64,000 bases of DNA, from contig JAMPFQ010000003.1 of assembly GCA_023664345.1 (NCBI GenBank), forward strand, positions 170,653 through 234,652. The letters run 5' to 3'. A model generated the notes under the pieces. The model was not told where the DNA came from. It saw nothing but the letters and a program-made list of their open reading frames with translations, and searched no databases. A program made the translations under genes and the position numbers. Source of the DNA: Lachnospiraceae bacterium. GTDB lineage: Bacteria; Bacillota; Clostridia; Lachnospirales; Lachnospiraceae. Below are positions 32,047 to 41,848 of the stretch, piece by piece (within the stretch, counting starts at the first letter, position 1; every line of letters starts with the position of its first letter).

Positions 32047-33192
32047 ATGATAAAACAGGAAATATCCGAGATCAAAAAACTCCTCACCCAGCGGAACTGC
32101 TCCATCACCAGGATCTGCGGCTGTTATGTGGACGGCGAGAAGAATAAGAAGACGGAATTCCGGCAGGCTTTTCTGGCGCTGCCGGAGGAGGAGATGTTCA
32201 AATATTTTGAGATCCTGCGCAAGACGCTCTCCGGCACTTTGGGCAAAAATCTGCTGACGCTGGAATTTCCTCTGGCAAGCGAGGAAGAGGGCGGCACACA
32301 GGAGTTCCTGCTGCGCCTCAGGGACAGCAAGCTGAAAGACGACGTGCTTTTGGAGGAATTTTACGACAAGATCATCTCTGCCTATGAATATGTGGGAAAT
32401 TATCTGATCCTGCTGGTGCATGACGCCTATGACGTGCCGGGAAAGGCCTCCGATGGGCTGGAGATGGAGGACGCCTCCGACGAGGTGTATGAGTATCTCC
32501 TTGCCTGCATCTGCCCTGTGGAACTGTCCAAGCCGGGCTTAAGCTACAACGCGGAGGAAAATATATTCCAGAACCGGGTCCGCGACTGGGTGGTAAGCCT
32601 GCCTGAGACAGGCTTCCTGTTCCCCGCTTTCAATGACCGCAGTTCCGATATCCACAGCGCCCTGTATTACAGCAAGGATGCGGAAGAGTTAAGGGAAAGC
32701 TTTGTGGAACAGCTGCTGGGCTGCCCTCTGCCCCTGACCGCAGGCAGCCAGAAAGAGACTTTTCAGGCGCTCATCGAGGAAACGCTGGGGGAAACCTGTG
32801 ACATCGAGATCGTAAAGAATATCCATGATACCCTCACCGAGATGGTGGAGGAACATAAGGAAGAGCCCGCGCCCCTGGTATTGGACAAGAACGAATTCAA
32901 GACCATCCTGGCGAACAGCGGCGTCACGGACGAAAAACTGGAGCAGTTCGATCGGCACTATGACGAGACCGCCGGGGAACAGACCTCTCTTCTGGCAGGC
33001 AATGTCATGAACGCCAGGACTTTTGAGGTCAAAACTCCCGATGTGGTGGTCAAAGTAAGCCCCGACCGCACCGACCTGATCGAGACCCGCAATATCAATG
33101 GCCGTGACTGTCTGGTCATTGCGCTGGACGGCAATGTGGTGGTCAACGGCATCAATGTGCGTCCCGCTCCGCAAGCCGAAGGATCAGAATGA
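32047..33192 (+). CDS. DUF4317 family protein
   Basis: A 381-residue soluble protein starting MIKQEISEIKKLL and carrying the DUF4317 pattern (ITRICGCYVDGEK near the N terminus, NEFKTILANSGV and VKVSPDRTDLIETR towards the C terminus). The family is largely confined to Clostridia; its role is unknown. Cytoplasmic, no membrane segments. The chosen start has AAAGGA somewhat far upstream. Its last 41 bases overlap the end of the convergent S-component gene. Confidence 0.8.
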   Translation: MIKQEISEIKKLLTQRNCSITRICGCYVDGEKNKKTEFRQAFLALPEEEMFKYFEILRKTLSGTLGKNLLTLEFPLASEEEGGTQEFLLRLRDSKLKDDVLLEEFYDKIISAYEYVGNYLILLVHDAYDVPGKASDGLEMEDASDEVYEYLLACICPVELSKPGLSYNAEENIFQNRVRDWVVSLPETGFLFPAFNDRSSDIHSALYYSKDAEELRESFVEQLLGCPLPLTAGSQKETFQALIEETLGETCDIEIVKNIHDTLTEMVEEHKEEPAPLVLDKNEFKTILANSGVTDEKLEQFDRHYDETAGEQTSLLAGNVMNARTFEVKTPDVVVKVSPDRTDLIETRNINGRDCLVIALDGNVVVNGINVRPAPQAEGSE

Positions 33193-33676
33193 CCGGTATG
33201 ATCAATATCCCGCAGAAAAAGTTGCTGACCCCATGGATAAGATCCCATGGCAGTCCCGCGATGATCCATGCGATCATTCCCCTAAGGCTCAATCCGTACA
33301 GGATGGCTTGCGCCGGGGCGTAGAGGGTGCCGAACAGGAATCCGTGAGCGGCGCACACTGACATATAGACGAGGGGACGCGCCTTTTTGGGCATTTCTTT
33401 CGGAAGAAGCATGACCGCGCCCCACAGGATCGTCCACAGGTACAGATAAGGGATCCACCACGCGGCGAAACCACAGAAGATGCCGTTCAGAAGGACGTAG
33501 ATATAAATGGGGTACAATGCCTTTTTCCTGTAGACAACGGTAAACGCTACCGTAAACACGCCAAGCAGATGGACGTTCGGCAAGATCTCCATCACAAACT
33601 TGGAAGCGTACATGACCGCTCCCAGCATTCCGAACACGGCAATCTCCCTGACCGTAAGCTTCTTATCGGCTCTCAT
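33152..33676 (-). CDS. ECF-type transporter S component (substrate-binding membrane protein)
   Basis: A 174-residue membrane protein with five to six helices and the layout of S components of energy-coupling-factor transporters (basic N terminus MRADKKLTVREIAVFGMLGA, short helices, and a YIYVLLNGIFCGFAAWW membrane segment). These bind a vitamin or metal and dock on a shared EcfAA'T module, which is not in this window. The DUF4430 lipoprotein directly upstream is a common neighbour of such genes and may bind the same ligand outside. The ligand cannot be told from sequence. Confidence 0.7.
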   Translation of the reverse strand: MRADKKLTVREIAVFGMLGAVMYASKFVMEILPNVHLLGVFTVAFTVVYRKKALYPIYIYVLLNGIFCGFAAWWIPYLYLWTILWGAVMLLPKEMPKKARPLVYMSVCAAHGFLFGTLYAPAQAILYGLSLRGMIAWIIAGLPWDLIHGVSNFFCGILIIPVILILRLAERDAH

Positions 33677-33692
33677 ATCATTTATTCCCGCG

Positions 33693-34160
33693 CTATTCCA
33701 CTTTAAAAGAGTAGCTGTCCCCCTCTGTCACCGCTGTGGCATCCACACCGGTAGACGCATATTCTCCGTTGATGTAAAAGGCCCAATATACGCCGTCCTT
33801 GTCGTAATCGGCGGTTATCCCGTTGACCGTTTTGACATACAGGCCGTATTCGCTTTCGTCACCGGCGATCAGTCCCACTTCCAGCAGGGCTGCCCCCACC
33901 GTGTCCTTATCCGTGTGGATCTCAAACGGAGTTTCGCTGCCGTCTTTGTCCACTACCGTGAACAGAAAGACTGTACTGCCCTCTCCCAGCTGCTCCGGTT
34001 CCGCCTGGGTATCGGCTCCCGCCGTGCCGCCTGCGGAGGGAGTCCCGCCGTTCTCATTTCCCGTACTGCCGCTGCATCCGGCGGCAAACAACGCCATAAC
34101 CGCAAGGAGCGCCATACAAAGGATGAGTGATGATAAGTTCCTGTTATATTTTGTCCGCAT
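33693..34160 (-). CDS. DUF4430 domain lipoprotein
   Basis: A 155-residue lipoprotein: signal peptide with lipobox AAGC (Cys about residue 29), a Gly/Ser/Ala-rich linker, and a DUF4430 domain ending YWAFYINGEYASTGVDATAV, the hallmark of transcobalamin-like binding domains. Start at 34160 has GGAG eight bases upstream. Likely displays a ligand-binding domain on the cell surface and works with the S-component gene 16 bases downstream. Confidence 0.85.
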   Translation of the reverse strand: MRTKYNRNLSSLILCMALLAVMALFAAGCSGSTGNENGGTPSAGGTAGADTQAEPEQLGEGSTVFLFTVVDKDGSETPFEIHTDKDTVGAALLEVGLIAGDESEYGLYVKTVNGITADYDKDGVYWAFYINGEYASTGVDATAVTEGDSYSFKVE

Positions 34161-34229
34161 GTTTACATCTCCTTTGTCCATATCCTTATTTTATCCTGGC
34201 GGCACTGTCCCATAGCAGGATATATACGG

Positions 34230-34871
34230 TTACTCATAATCACCGCTCCATACCATGTCCTCACCGTCTCCAGTATCATCCGGTTCAGGCTCCGGCTCAG
34301 GTTCCGGTTCTGATACAGGAGTTCCGCCATCGTCATCATCGTCATCATCATTATCATCATTATCAGGAACATCATTTACAGGAGCAGCACTTGCAGATAC
34401 CGTTGTCTCTGCCGCCGCAGGCGCTGCAGGTCGGATCACAGCAGCTGTCTGCGGCCGTGCAGTCACGATTTCACCCACCAAAAGGCCGGTTCCGTTCCTC
34501 CCCCATGATGCCAGTTCCTCTGCGTATTCTACTGCACGGGTCTCAGCAAGCCGATCTGCCACTGTCTGCCATTCCCCGGAAGGACAGACAATAGGATCTG
34601 CCTCCATATAAGCATCAATCTTTCCCGCATGATTCCATCGCACACCATCATACCATTCCAGATCACCGCCATATACACGCAGCTGTAATCCGCTGTCCGC
34701 AATATCATCATCAACATTTCCCGACTGGCTCCCGTCCTCCAGAGGATCCGACATCGCCGTTTCGGCAGCGGGCCTTATCCTATCATGCACCCGGCATGCC
34801 GATACCCCGACTGCAACACCTATGAAAAACAAGGCAAATGCTGCCATGATCTTTATTATGATATTTTTCAT
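34230..34871 (-). CDS. membrane-anchored hypothetical protein with acidic repeat tail
   Basis: A 213-residue protein with one N-terminal membrane helix (about 6-25), an extracytoplasmic domain of about 110 residues (QLRVYGGDLEWYDGVRWNHA, then PSGEWQTVADRLAE), and a low-complexity tail of Asp runs and EP repeats encoded by (GAT)n- and (GGTTCAG)-like tracts, which could slip. Start at 34871 has AGGAG six bases upstream. It lies 38 bases behind the M6-like protease gene, so they are probably one transcript. No family recognised. Confidence 0.65.
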   Translation of the reverse strand: MKNIIIKIMAAFALFFIGVAVGVSACRVHDRIRPAAETAMSDPLEDGSQSGNVDDDIADSGLQLRVYGGDLEWYDGVRWNHAGKIDAYMEADPIVCPSGEWQTVADRLAETRAVEYAEELASWGRNGTGLLVGEIVTARPQTAAVIRPAAPAAAETTVSASAAPVNDVPDNDDNDDDDDDDGGTPVSEPEPEPEPEPDDTGDGEDMVWSGDYE

Positions 34872-34909
34872 CCGCTTCTCCTGTTTCCTCCAATCGCTGC
34901 TTCTGGTGA

Positions 34910-37900
34910 TCAATTCCGTCCCTCCACAGCATTCACGATACTCTTTACATAATTGTATCCGCTGCTGCCCGGCTTGAACTCTCCTGCCGCCAGTATCTGT
35001 TTTGCCACCGTGTATATGCTGCGGGCTACGGGCGGGCCGTAAATGACCAGTTGCTCTCCATCACCGCCCTGCAGGACCGCGTAACTGCGGAACACAAGTT
35101 CAGTAGCATACTGCTTTGCCGGAAGCCTGGTGAGCACTGAAGCAAAACGATACCGGCCATCCACCGTTTCAAAGATCCTGTCGTTCACAACACCGTTTTC
35201 TGTCCAGTACGACCGCCCTCCGCTCACCATTTCGCCACCTCTGACCAAGGGGTAACGCTGCAGGTAAGAATCAGGAATGAACAGCGTGCCATACTCCGTA
35301 AGATGATACCCATCCACTCCGCTGCCCAACAGCTGGGCTCGCTTTTGGATATTAATACCGGATTTAAAACGCAGCCCGGAATACCCTTTCACCCGGATGG
35401 AAAATCCGTGATAACTGAGCAGATCCTGGAGTCCCGGCATCGGAGTGGCAATGCAGGTGTCTCCCTGATAACTCAGCCGCCACACATACATGCCCTTGGG
35501 CACATTCCGTTCATTATAGTAATACATGACCGCTGTCCTGCCTGTTTTATCTGGAAGCTGCAAGGTATAACTGCTGCCACTTTTTGTTGCGGTATATTTA
35601 ATCCCGTCGATATAAACGTCAGCATTGTCATAACCTTCCGGAGGCGTCAGGCTTATAGTAAGGGGAGGAGGCGTGACAATGGGATCTGATTCCACTTTCT
35701 GACACCGCACCGTCACTGAAGTACCTGACCGGGACGCCACATACACCTGGTCGCCCACCGCCGCTGCCTCAAGTTCATCCGCATTGCCATTCAGCCCGTC
35801 ATAGCAGGATACAAAACTTCCTCCCTGGAAGCGCAGCATCCCGACCTGCTTTGATATATTATCCAGATACACCAGATACACCGTTTCGCCAGCCGTCAGC
35901 AAAGATACGTCATAGTACCGTGACATCTGCGGAACCGCTGTTTTAGTCCACGCACTGCCATCCCACACAGACAATACCGGGGTAACCTGTGCTTCCCCCG
36001 GAATCGTTCCCATTCCGGATAAACCATACAGCTTCGTCCCCTGACGGTGCAATAGGTTTACATTGCCACATGCACCATAATCAAGCACGGTCTTCCAGGT
36101 TCCTGTCACAGTATTATAGGAATCGATCCTCGCCGTATTCGGATAATCCCCATATGCCACGTAGAACAGATCTCCCTGTTTTACCACTCTGGGATTGCTG
36201 AAATCTCTGGCGGTGCGGTCATTGGTCACAAGGGTTCCGTTCAGGTTCCGTATGACCAGCCTTTTCTGATTTCCCTCTGCCACCTCATATGCGGCATAGA
36301 CCTCACTGCCCTCCACCACAAGCTGCAATGAATTGGGCGTTGATACTGTATCTATCCGGGCGGCCGCGCTCCAACCGCTGCCATTCCAGACAGAATAGAC
36401 CGGATAGTGCTCGGAACCGTTACTCCAATACGCCACATACAATTGACCGTTGCAGTCGGCCATCGCCACAGAAGAATTGTTCCCAGCAGGAAGCGTATCT
36501 CCCATCTGCTTCCAGACGTTGGCAGTCTGATCCCACCTGAGGATCCGTACCTGCTTTGATGTATTGATATAACCCAAATACAGGGTTCCATCGGAATCTG
36601 CATGTAATGTAACATCCGAAAGCGCATCGTTGGCTGCCACTCCTCCCAGAGCCTGCCAGTCATCTCCATACTCCGCAAATTCCACATCGAAAGTGATCTC
36701 CGTCTCATCCGAAGAGAGCCGCAGGTTGCTGATCCGCACGCCGCTGTTGCTGCCATCGGCATAATGGAGAGTATCCTCCGAAACAGCAGCGGACAGATCC
36801 GTGCTGCCATATGAAGTTTCTCCGGCTGTGACGTCCAAAGCGGCCTCCACTGTAGCTGTTCCGCATTCATTGGCAGTTGCGCACCCCGGACGATATACAT
36901 AAATGTAATTTTCTCCTTTGATATTGGTATGATCCTGCACCATATCATCCACCCGGTACATCAGCAGACCTCCGTACACCAGATGATCATACTCCCCGGC
37001 GGGCATCGCTCTGCGGTACTCCAGACAGATTGTTTGTGATTCCCCCTGGGGCAGCGTGGGGGATATGGTGTAGAGCCTTACGCCCCCCGCAGTGTCAGGC
37101 TGGCTGACGGCTGACAGCGTATATGTGCCGCCCGTGGCGATCTCCGCAACACTGCTCCCCTCCAGCCAGCCTTTTTCTTTCCTCAGATATCCCATGACAT
37201 ACTGGGGCGAGGGACCGCCCGCAGATGCCATGACGTCCCATATGCCCACCGGTCCCGACGTGACTGCCGCATCGCTGCTCCCATTCAGGCTGTACAGATC
37301 AGGCAGCCCCAATGTATGCAGAAATTCATGAAGATGTACACTCTTATAAAACAACATCTTAGACGGCAAAGCGTTATAGCAACGGACATAAAGACCGTTG
37401 ATACTTTCATTCCCGCCATAATCGGCCTTAAAAGAATGATATTCTCCATTGATGTCATCCCCCTGAACGATAACGGTCAGATTATCCACGCAACCGTCCC
37501 CGTTACGGTCCAGGAACTGATCTCCTACATACAGAGGATCTCCCGGCTGCGCATTCCCGATCTCCCTGATCACTTCCTGCACCATGGCATCGTCCGTATC
37601 ATATCTTTCCTGCGACAGTTCCAGAATCCCGATCCCGCGGCTCTCGCCACTGCGCATGTACTCCTGCGGAAAGATATTGGTAACTGATACTTTCCCGCAG
37701 GTAATGACGGATACATAATCCGATAAAGAATTTTCCCCATCGTACATATCCCTGATCACTTTCCAATTGTCTGTGACATAAGTTCCATGTGATGTGATCT
37801 CGTCAAACACATTTCCTTCCGCACCATGCATCTTCACAAAGACGACCAGATTCGCCAACTCTGTCACGGCTCCCGCAGCGCTGGCTTCCGGCGCATATCC

Positions 37901-37981
37901 TGTAAATGCCAGACCGAAGCCAAGCAATACGGCAAGCAGTATATTGCGGATCCTCTTCCCTGTTTGTCTCATCTTTTTCAT
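34910..37981 (-). CDS. secreted M6-like metalloprotease domain protein with propeller-like repeats
   Basis: A 1023-residue protein with a signal peptide (cleavage near ASAAGA, residue about 36). The protease part (about 40-330) contains the zinc motif HEFLHTLGLPD and a DRNGDGCVDN calcium-type loop, as in M6/immune-inhibitor-A-like peptidases. Residues about 440-770 are made of beta-rich repeats (for example YLGYINTSKQVRILRWD, LYVAYWSNGSEHYPVYSVWN) that resemble a beta-propeller; the last 250 residues are of unknown type. It would be exported to degrade or bind an external protein. Ribosome binding site AGGAG. Followed by a small membrane-anchored gene. Confidence 0.8.
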   Translation of the reverse strand: MKKMRQTGKRIRNILLAVLLGFGLAFTGYAPEASAAGAVTELANLVVFVKMHGAEGNVFDEITSHGTYVTDNWKVIRDMYDGENSLSDYVSVITCGKVSVTNIFPQEYMRSGESRGIGILELSQERYDTDDAMVQEVIREIGNAQPGDPLYVGDQFLDRNGDGCVDNLTVIVQGDDINGEYHSFKADYGGNESINGLYVRCYNALPSKMLFYKSVHLHEFLHTLGLPDLYSLNGSSDAAVTSGPVGIWDVMASAGGPSPQYVMGYLRKEKGWLEGSSVAEIATGGTYTLSAVSQPDTAGGVRLYTISPTLPQGESQTICLEYRRAMPAGEYDHLVYGGLLMYRVDDMVQDHTNIKGENYIYVYRPGCATANECGTATVEAALDVTAGETSYGSTDLSAAVSEDTLHYADGSNSGVRISNLRLSSDETEITFDVEFAEYGDDWQALGGVAANDALSDVTLHADSDGTLYLGYINTSKQVRILRWDQTANVWKQMGDTLPAGNNSSVAMADCNGQLYVAYWSNGSEHYPVYSVWNGSGWSAAARIDTVSTPNSLQLVVEGSEVYAAYEVAEGNQKRLVIRNLNGTLVTNDRTARDFSNPRVVKQGDLFYVAYGDYPNTARIDSYNTVTGTWKTVLDYGACGNVNLLHRQGTKLYGLSGMGTIPGEAQVTPVLSVWDGSAWTKTAVPQMSRYYDVSLLTAGETVYLVYLDNISKQVGMLRFQGGSFVSCYDGLNGNADELEAAAVGDQVYVASRSGTSVTVRCQKVESDPIVTPPPLTISLTPPEGYDNADVYIDGIKYTATKSGSSYTLQLPDKTGRTAVMYYYNERNVPKGMYVWRLSYQGDTCIATPMPGLQDLLSYHGFSIRVKGYSGLRFKSGINIQKRAQLLGSGVDGYHLTEYGTLFIPDSYLQRYPLVRGGEMVSGGRSYWTENGVVNDRIFETVDGRYRFASVLTRLPAKQYATELVFRSYAVLQGGDGEQLVIYGPPVARSIYTVAKQILAAGEFKPGSSGYNYVKSIVNAVEGRN

Positions 37982-38040
37982 AACCAGTCTCCTGTTCTAA
38001 CATCGCTTCATGCGCCTGATCCCTGTTTAACGGCTGCTTC

Positions 38041-39057
38041 CTATTCCCAGATATCCATATGGGGCAGCCCTATCGTCAGATAATCCATGCGAAACGTATC
38101 TGTCGTGGTCTCGTTTTGATAGAGATAACGGCTGCCTCCCTCCTGATACGCATATACCACACCGCCGGCCTCAGTTACCTTTTCCTGCTGCCGTTCTGTG
38201 GTTGCTCCATCTTCTCCCAGTGTTCCTTGATAAGGTATACCCTCATACTCCACAAAAATGGAATCCACGCAGACATCGTTGCGCAAAACCGCCTGATATT
38301 TTTTATATACCGTATTCTCCGCATCAAACCAACAGACCTCCGCGTCCCCGTTATAAGCGCCATCCGTATATACGGCGGATGCGATCAGGCTCCCGGCATC
38401 ATTCACACGCCCGTACAGGCACGTGCCGTCTGCGGCAAGCAGGAGCACCTCTGTCGCATAAGCATCGCTTACGATCTGCGCCGTCAATTCCCCGTCCGTA
38501 TAACGAGTGCGGGTGGCATAGATCTCCGGTGCCTCCTGAAAAGTTTCCTGCCAGCTGTCACCTGCTATCGCAGCACGCAAGGCAACGGCATCCCGCTCCG
38601 ACAGAGCCTGTTTCACAGCCATGGCTATTCCTGCAGCCTGCTCTTCATCCGCAGTCCGCTGAACCACCAGTTCCTGCAGCTGCCGGGCATATTCCTCACT
38701 GGGATACAGGCGGAATGCCCACCAGAGCATGCGTCTCTGAGCAGCCGTATCACCCATATCGGCATACAACCGTGACATTTCCTGATAATCCTCCTCCCGG
38801 CACAGATCCCTGGCCAATAATTCTTCATAAAATGCAAGCCTTTGAGCCTGCGCATCCGGCTTATCCCGCAGAGCCGCCAGACCCTCACGCAATTGGGCTT
38901 CCGTCTCCATCTGCGCAGGAATCACGATATTCTCCTGCCGAACAGGATCTGTGGATGCTTCCTGCGACGAACCGTCACTTTCACCGCTAACGCCGCAGGC
39001 GGTAAACAAACTTACAGTCAGCGTTATGATCAGCGCTACAGATGATATTTTCCGCAT
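38041..39057 (-). CDS. lipoprotein of unknown function
   Basis: A 338-residue lipoprotein (lipobox FTAC, Cys about residue 21). The middle is helical with TPR-like spacing (residues about 55-125), and the C-terminal part is beta-rich with repeated short strands (CLYGRVNDAG, IFVEYEGIPYQGTL). MORN-like features are hinted at but not convincing. Good ribosome binding site. It precedes the M6-like protease gene by 59 bases, suggesting co-expression of surface proteins. Confidence 0.7.
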   Translation of the reverse strand: MRKISSVALIITLTVSLFTACGVSGESDGSSQEASTDPVRQENIVIPAQMETEAQLREGLAALRDKPDAQAQRLAFYEELLARDLCREEDYQEMSRLYADMGDTAAQRRMLWWAFRLYPSEEYARQLQELVVQRTADEEQAAGIAMAVKQALSERDAVALRAAIAGDSWQETFQEAPEIYATRTRYTDGELTAQIVSDAYATEVLLLAADGTCLYGRVNDAGSLIASAVYTDGAYNGDAEVCWFDAENTVYKKYQAVLRNDVCVDSIFVEYEGIPYQGTLGEDGATTERQQEKVTEAGGVVYAYQEGGSRYLYQNETTTDTFRMDYLTIGLPHMDIWE

Positions 39058-39158
39058 AAATAAAAGCTCCTATTATTTTTTACAGTTTTTGATCGTATTT
39101 TCAAGATAGCCTGGCCATCGGTCAGATCCCTGCGTATTACTTCCTCTGGAATGCCTGC

Positions 39159-40628
39159 CTATGGAGCATCACTTTCGTCCTTTTGCCTGGCAGTCCGCAA
39201 TATCCAGTCCACCGCCGCCTCGGCGTGGGTGGGCAGATCACCGGGAAAGCGATCGTCTGCCCCGGTTTCCGGATCCTCCGTTCCTCCATAAAAGGCCTGC
39301 AGGGCATATCTGGCCAGCAATCCCGAAACACGCCCCCGCTCTATATTATCCTCCGTCCCCAGAACGATCACCACCAGGTCATGTTCCATGGCCCCATCAT
39401 CCGCAGCCAGGGATGTGACCAGACAGGCTCCGGCTTTGTTGGTGGTCCCGGTCTTCAGGCCGGTGACGATTCCGGGCAGATTCTGCAGAAGCGGGTTGGT
39501 ATTGCGCACTTCCAGATTCAGCGATTCCAGCATGGCGGTCTCCATGGAAGTGATGTCCGTGACCTGGGGAAATACTTTCAAAAGATAAGACGCCAGCCGG
39601 AACATATCCTCCGCGCTCATACGATTCTGACACTTTGCGGGAACAGGATCCTCCGTGTAGGCGGGCAGGCCGTTGCTGTTGAAAAAGACCGCCTGGGAAA
39701 GTCCCAGTTCCAGTGCTTTCTGATTCATCCTCTGCACGAAAGCCTCCTCCGAACCGGCGATCCTCTCCGCCAGAGCCAGCGCGCATTCGTTGCTGGATGG
39801 CAGGAGCGCCCCCAGCAGAAGCTCCCGCAGGGTGATCCGCATCCCTGCTTCCAGAGGGATCACGCCATCATCCGAATCCGCCAGCTGCCAGACCGCCTCG
39901 GAAACAGTGACCTGCTCCTCCAGAGCGATCTGTCCCGCCGCAAGCGCCTCCATGGCCAAGAGACAGGTCATCAGCTTGGAAGTGCTGGCTATGGGGTAGG
40001 ATATGTCAGACTGATACCGATAATAAACCTCCCCGGTGGTGGCGTCTCCCACCAGCACGCCGTTCACTCCGTAAAAATACCCTGCCTGCTCCAGGGCGGC
40101 GGGAGACACACGGAAGGGTTCCTGTGTGTGCATCTGCAGAAAACCCGCTCCGGGAACGGTGATGTCCACATCCAGTATCATGGCCAGATCCGCCGCCATC
40201 ATGAAACAATCATAATAGCCGGAGGGCAGCTTCATGATCAGCGTATAGTAGGACATCTCCTCTCCGTTTACCTTAAACTCGTTCCGCCGCAGGGCGATAT
40301 CGGGATTCCCGCTGTCTTCCCAGGGCGCATTCTCCGCCCCCGCAGGCGCGTAAACGCCTCCCGGGTTCAGCGAGACCGTGTTCCTTGTGATCTCAAGAGA
40401 GAAAGATTTGTCCGTATCTTTCAGAACCATAGCCAGGTCGCGCAGGGAAAGATAGGTATTATGGCCGTAGCCATAGTCCAGGGTCTTGACCGTGTGCACC
40501 GCACCGGCATCCGCCTGCACCTGGCAGATTCCGGGGATCTCATAGTTGGATGCCATGACAGGCATATTGGAACATAGCAGCGCTGCCGCTATGATAAAAG
40601 GGCTGATTTTCCGTAAGACTGCTTTCAT
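39159..40628 (-). CDS. serine-type D-Ala-D-Ala carboxypeptidase (S11) with an N-terminal copper-amine-oxidase-like domain
   Basis: A 489-residue exported penicillin-binding protein. Signal peptide (about 1-27), then a stalk-like domain (LSLRDLAMVLKDTDKSFSL, about 60-160). The transpeptidase-fold core shows SxxK as STSKLM, SxN as SSNE and KTG as LKTGTT. It trims peptidoglycan side chains. Its start overlaps the stop of the upstream gene by four bases (ATGA), so it is the last gene of a three-gene operon with two small envelope proteins. Confidence 0.93.
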   Translation of the reverse strand: MKAVLRKISPFIIAAALLCSNMPVMASNYEIPGICQVQADAGAVHTVKTLDYGYGHNTYLSLRDLAMVLKDTDKSFSLEITRNTVSLNPGGVYAPAGAENAPWEDSGNPDIALRRNEFKVNGEEMSYYTLIMKLPSGYYDCFMMAADLAMILDVDITVPGAGFLQMHTQEPFRVSPAALEQAGYFYGVNGVLVGDATTGEVYYRYQSDISYPIASTSKLMTCLLAMEALAAGQIALEEQVTVSEAVWQLADSDDGVIPLEAGMRITLRELLLGALLPSSNECALALAERIAGSEEAFVQRMNQKALELGLSQAVFFNSNGLPAYTEDPVPAKCQNRMSAEDMFRLASYLLKVFPQVTDITSMETAMLESLNLEVRNTNPLLQNLPGIVTGLKTGTTNKAGACLVTSLAADDGAMEHDLVVIVLGTEDNIERGRVSGLLARYALQAFYGGTEDPETGADDRFPGDLPTHAEAAVDWILRTARQKDESDAP

Positions 40629-41374
40629 GGATTCTCCTTTCCCGCCCCATCAGGCTGCGCCAATGTATATATCACAGGGTAGCGGTCGAAAAAAGAACCT
40701 GCATTGACCGAACCGGTCTCTTCGGACAGAATCAGACTGGAACCCTGCCGGATATAGCGTTCCGCCTCTGTCTCCACAGGCCCGCCTGCGTCAAACTGCC
40801 TGGTCAGGATTCCCTCCGCCGCTTCATAAGTGCCGCTGCCCTCATACCCGGCCTGCAGTTCCTCCAGAGAAGGCAGCAACGCGGGGCCGTACGCCATCAG
40901 ATAGGCCACCGTGGACATACCGAATGTCTCCGTCACAAGCGCTTCCACGGCTTCCTCGTCCGTTCTCCCCGTATAGCCCGCCATGTGAAGCCGCTCTGCC
41001 AACAGTTCCCGGAATGCCGCAGCCAGGGCTTCGTAGGCCGCCTGCCTGCAGGCATCATAACTTTCCGGCGGCACATGGCAGCGGAATGTTCCCCCAGAAC
41101 GGGCTGTCTGCTCCAGAGTCATATTGACCTGTATGGTCAAATCCTGCATGTAAAGCTGCATATCTTCCAGGGAGACAGAGACCGCTTCCATATCCTGCAG
41201 CCAGCTGAAAGCCATGACAGCGGCCTGCTCCGTCATATCCAGTTCCGCGCTCCACTCCCCGGAAAGATTCCTGTCGCCCGCTGCAAAAAAGTGCAGATAC
41301 GCCGTCAGGGCGGCTGCGACGCCCAGAGTCAGGATCAACAGGGCGAGTATGACATTTTTTATGTTTGTTTTCAT
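40625..41374 (-). CDS. membrane-anchored hypothetical protein
   Basis: A 249-residue protein with one N-terminal membrane helix (about 8-30) and an extracytoplasmic helical domain with few recognisable motifs (EWSAELDMTEQAAVMAFSWL, then ESYDACRQAAYEALAAAF). Overlaps by four bases the genes on both sides, so it is translated together with the lipoprotein before it and the carboxypeptidase behind it. No family recognised; a role in cell-wall maturation is inferred only from context. Confidence 0.65.
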   Translation of the reverse strand: MKTNIKNVILALLILTLGVAAALTAYLHFFAAGDRNLSGEWSAELDMTEQAAVMAFSWLQDMEAVSVSLEDMQLYMQDLTIQVNMTLEQTARSGGTFRCHVPPESYDACRQAAYEALAAAFRELLAERLHMAGYTGRTDEEAVEALVTETFGMSTVAYLMAYGPALLPSLEELQAGYEGSGTYEAAEGILTRQFDAGGPVETEAERYIRQGSSLILSEETGSVNAGSFFDRYPVIYTLAQPDGAGKENP

Positions 41375-41781
41375 AGGGGAGCCTCCCCGGAGACCCCCAT
41401 AAAGCGCTCCCCGTCAGCGACTTTGATATATATGAAGTTATCGGAATCTTCCGCAAGAAAGATCAGGTTATCTCCATCAACCTTAAAACGGTTCACACAA
41501 GGGTATCCTACCTCATTATCATCTGAAAGGATCAGGATATCATCCTCCAGTGCCCAGCTTCCGATCCCGATGTAACTGCTGAGCCCGCCCTCATAGTATT
41601 GAAAGGTACCGTCGCTGCTGATCATGATGAAAAATTCCCCGCCAAAGCCCCCTTTTTCATATGTGAATGTGCGGTCGGAGACTGCGGCCCGTATGGTTTT
41701 GCCTTCTTCCGCCTGCGGGGCGCAGGATGTCACGAGCAGAAAACTGATGGTAAGCAGAACAATAACAATAGATTTTTTCAT
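41371..41781 (-). CDS. small lipoprotein
   Basis: A 136-residue lipoprotein: MKKSIVIVLLTISFLLVTSC carries the signal and lipobox; the rest is a compact beta-rich domain (GTFQYYEGGLSSYIGIG, DNLIFLAEDSDNFIYIK) of the lipocalin-like or DUF-type stress lipoprotein kind. Start at 41781 has AAAGGG; 29 more codons are open upstream but without a site. First gene of the operon that ends with the carboxypeptidase. Confidence 0.75.
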   Translation of the reverse strand: MKKSIVIVLLTISFLLVTSCAPQAEEGKTIRAAVSDRTFTYEKGGFGGEFFIMISSDGTFQYYEGGLSSYIGIGSWALEDDILILSDDNEVGYPCVNRFKVDGDNLIFLAEDSDNFIYIKVADGERFMGVSGEAPL

Positions 41782-41848
41782 AAAGAGAACCCTTTCCCAA
41801 AATAGATGTTTATGAAATCGACTGTGAACAGTAACAAATTTCCTTACT

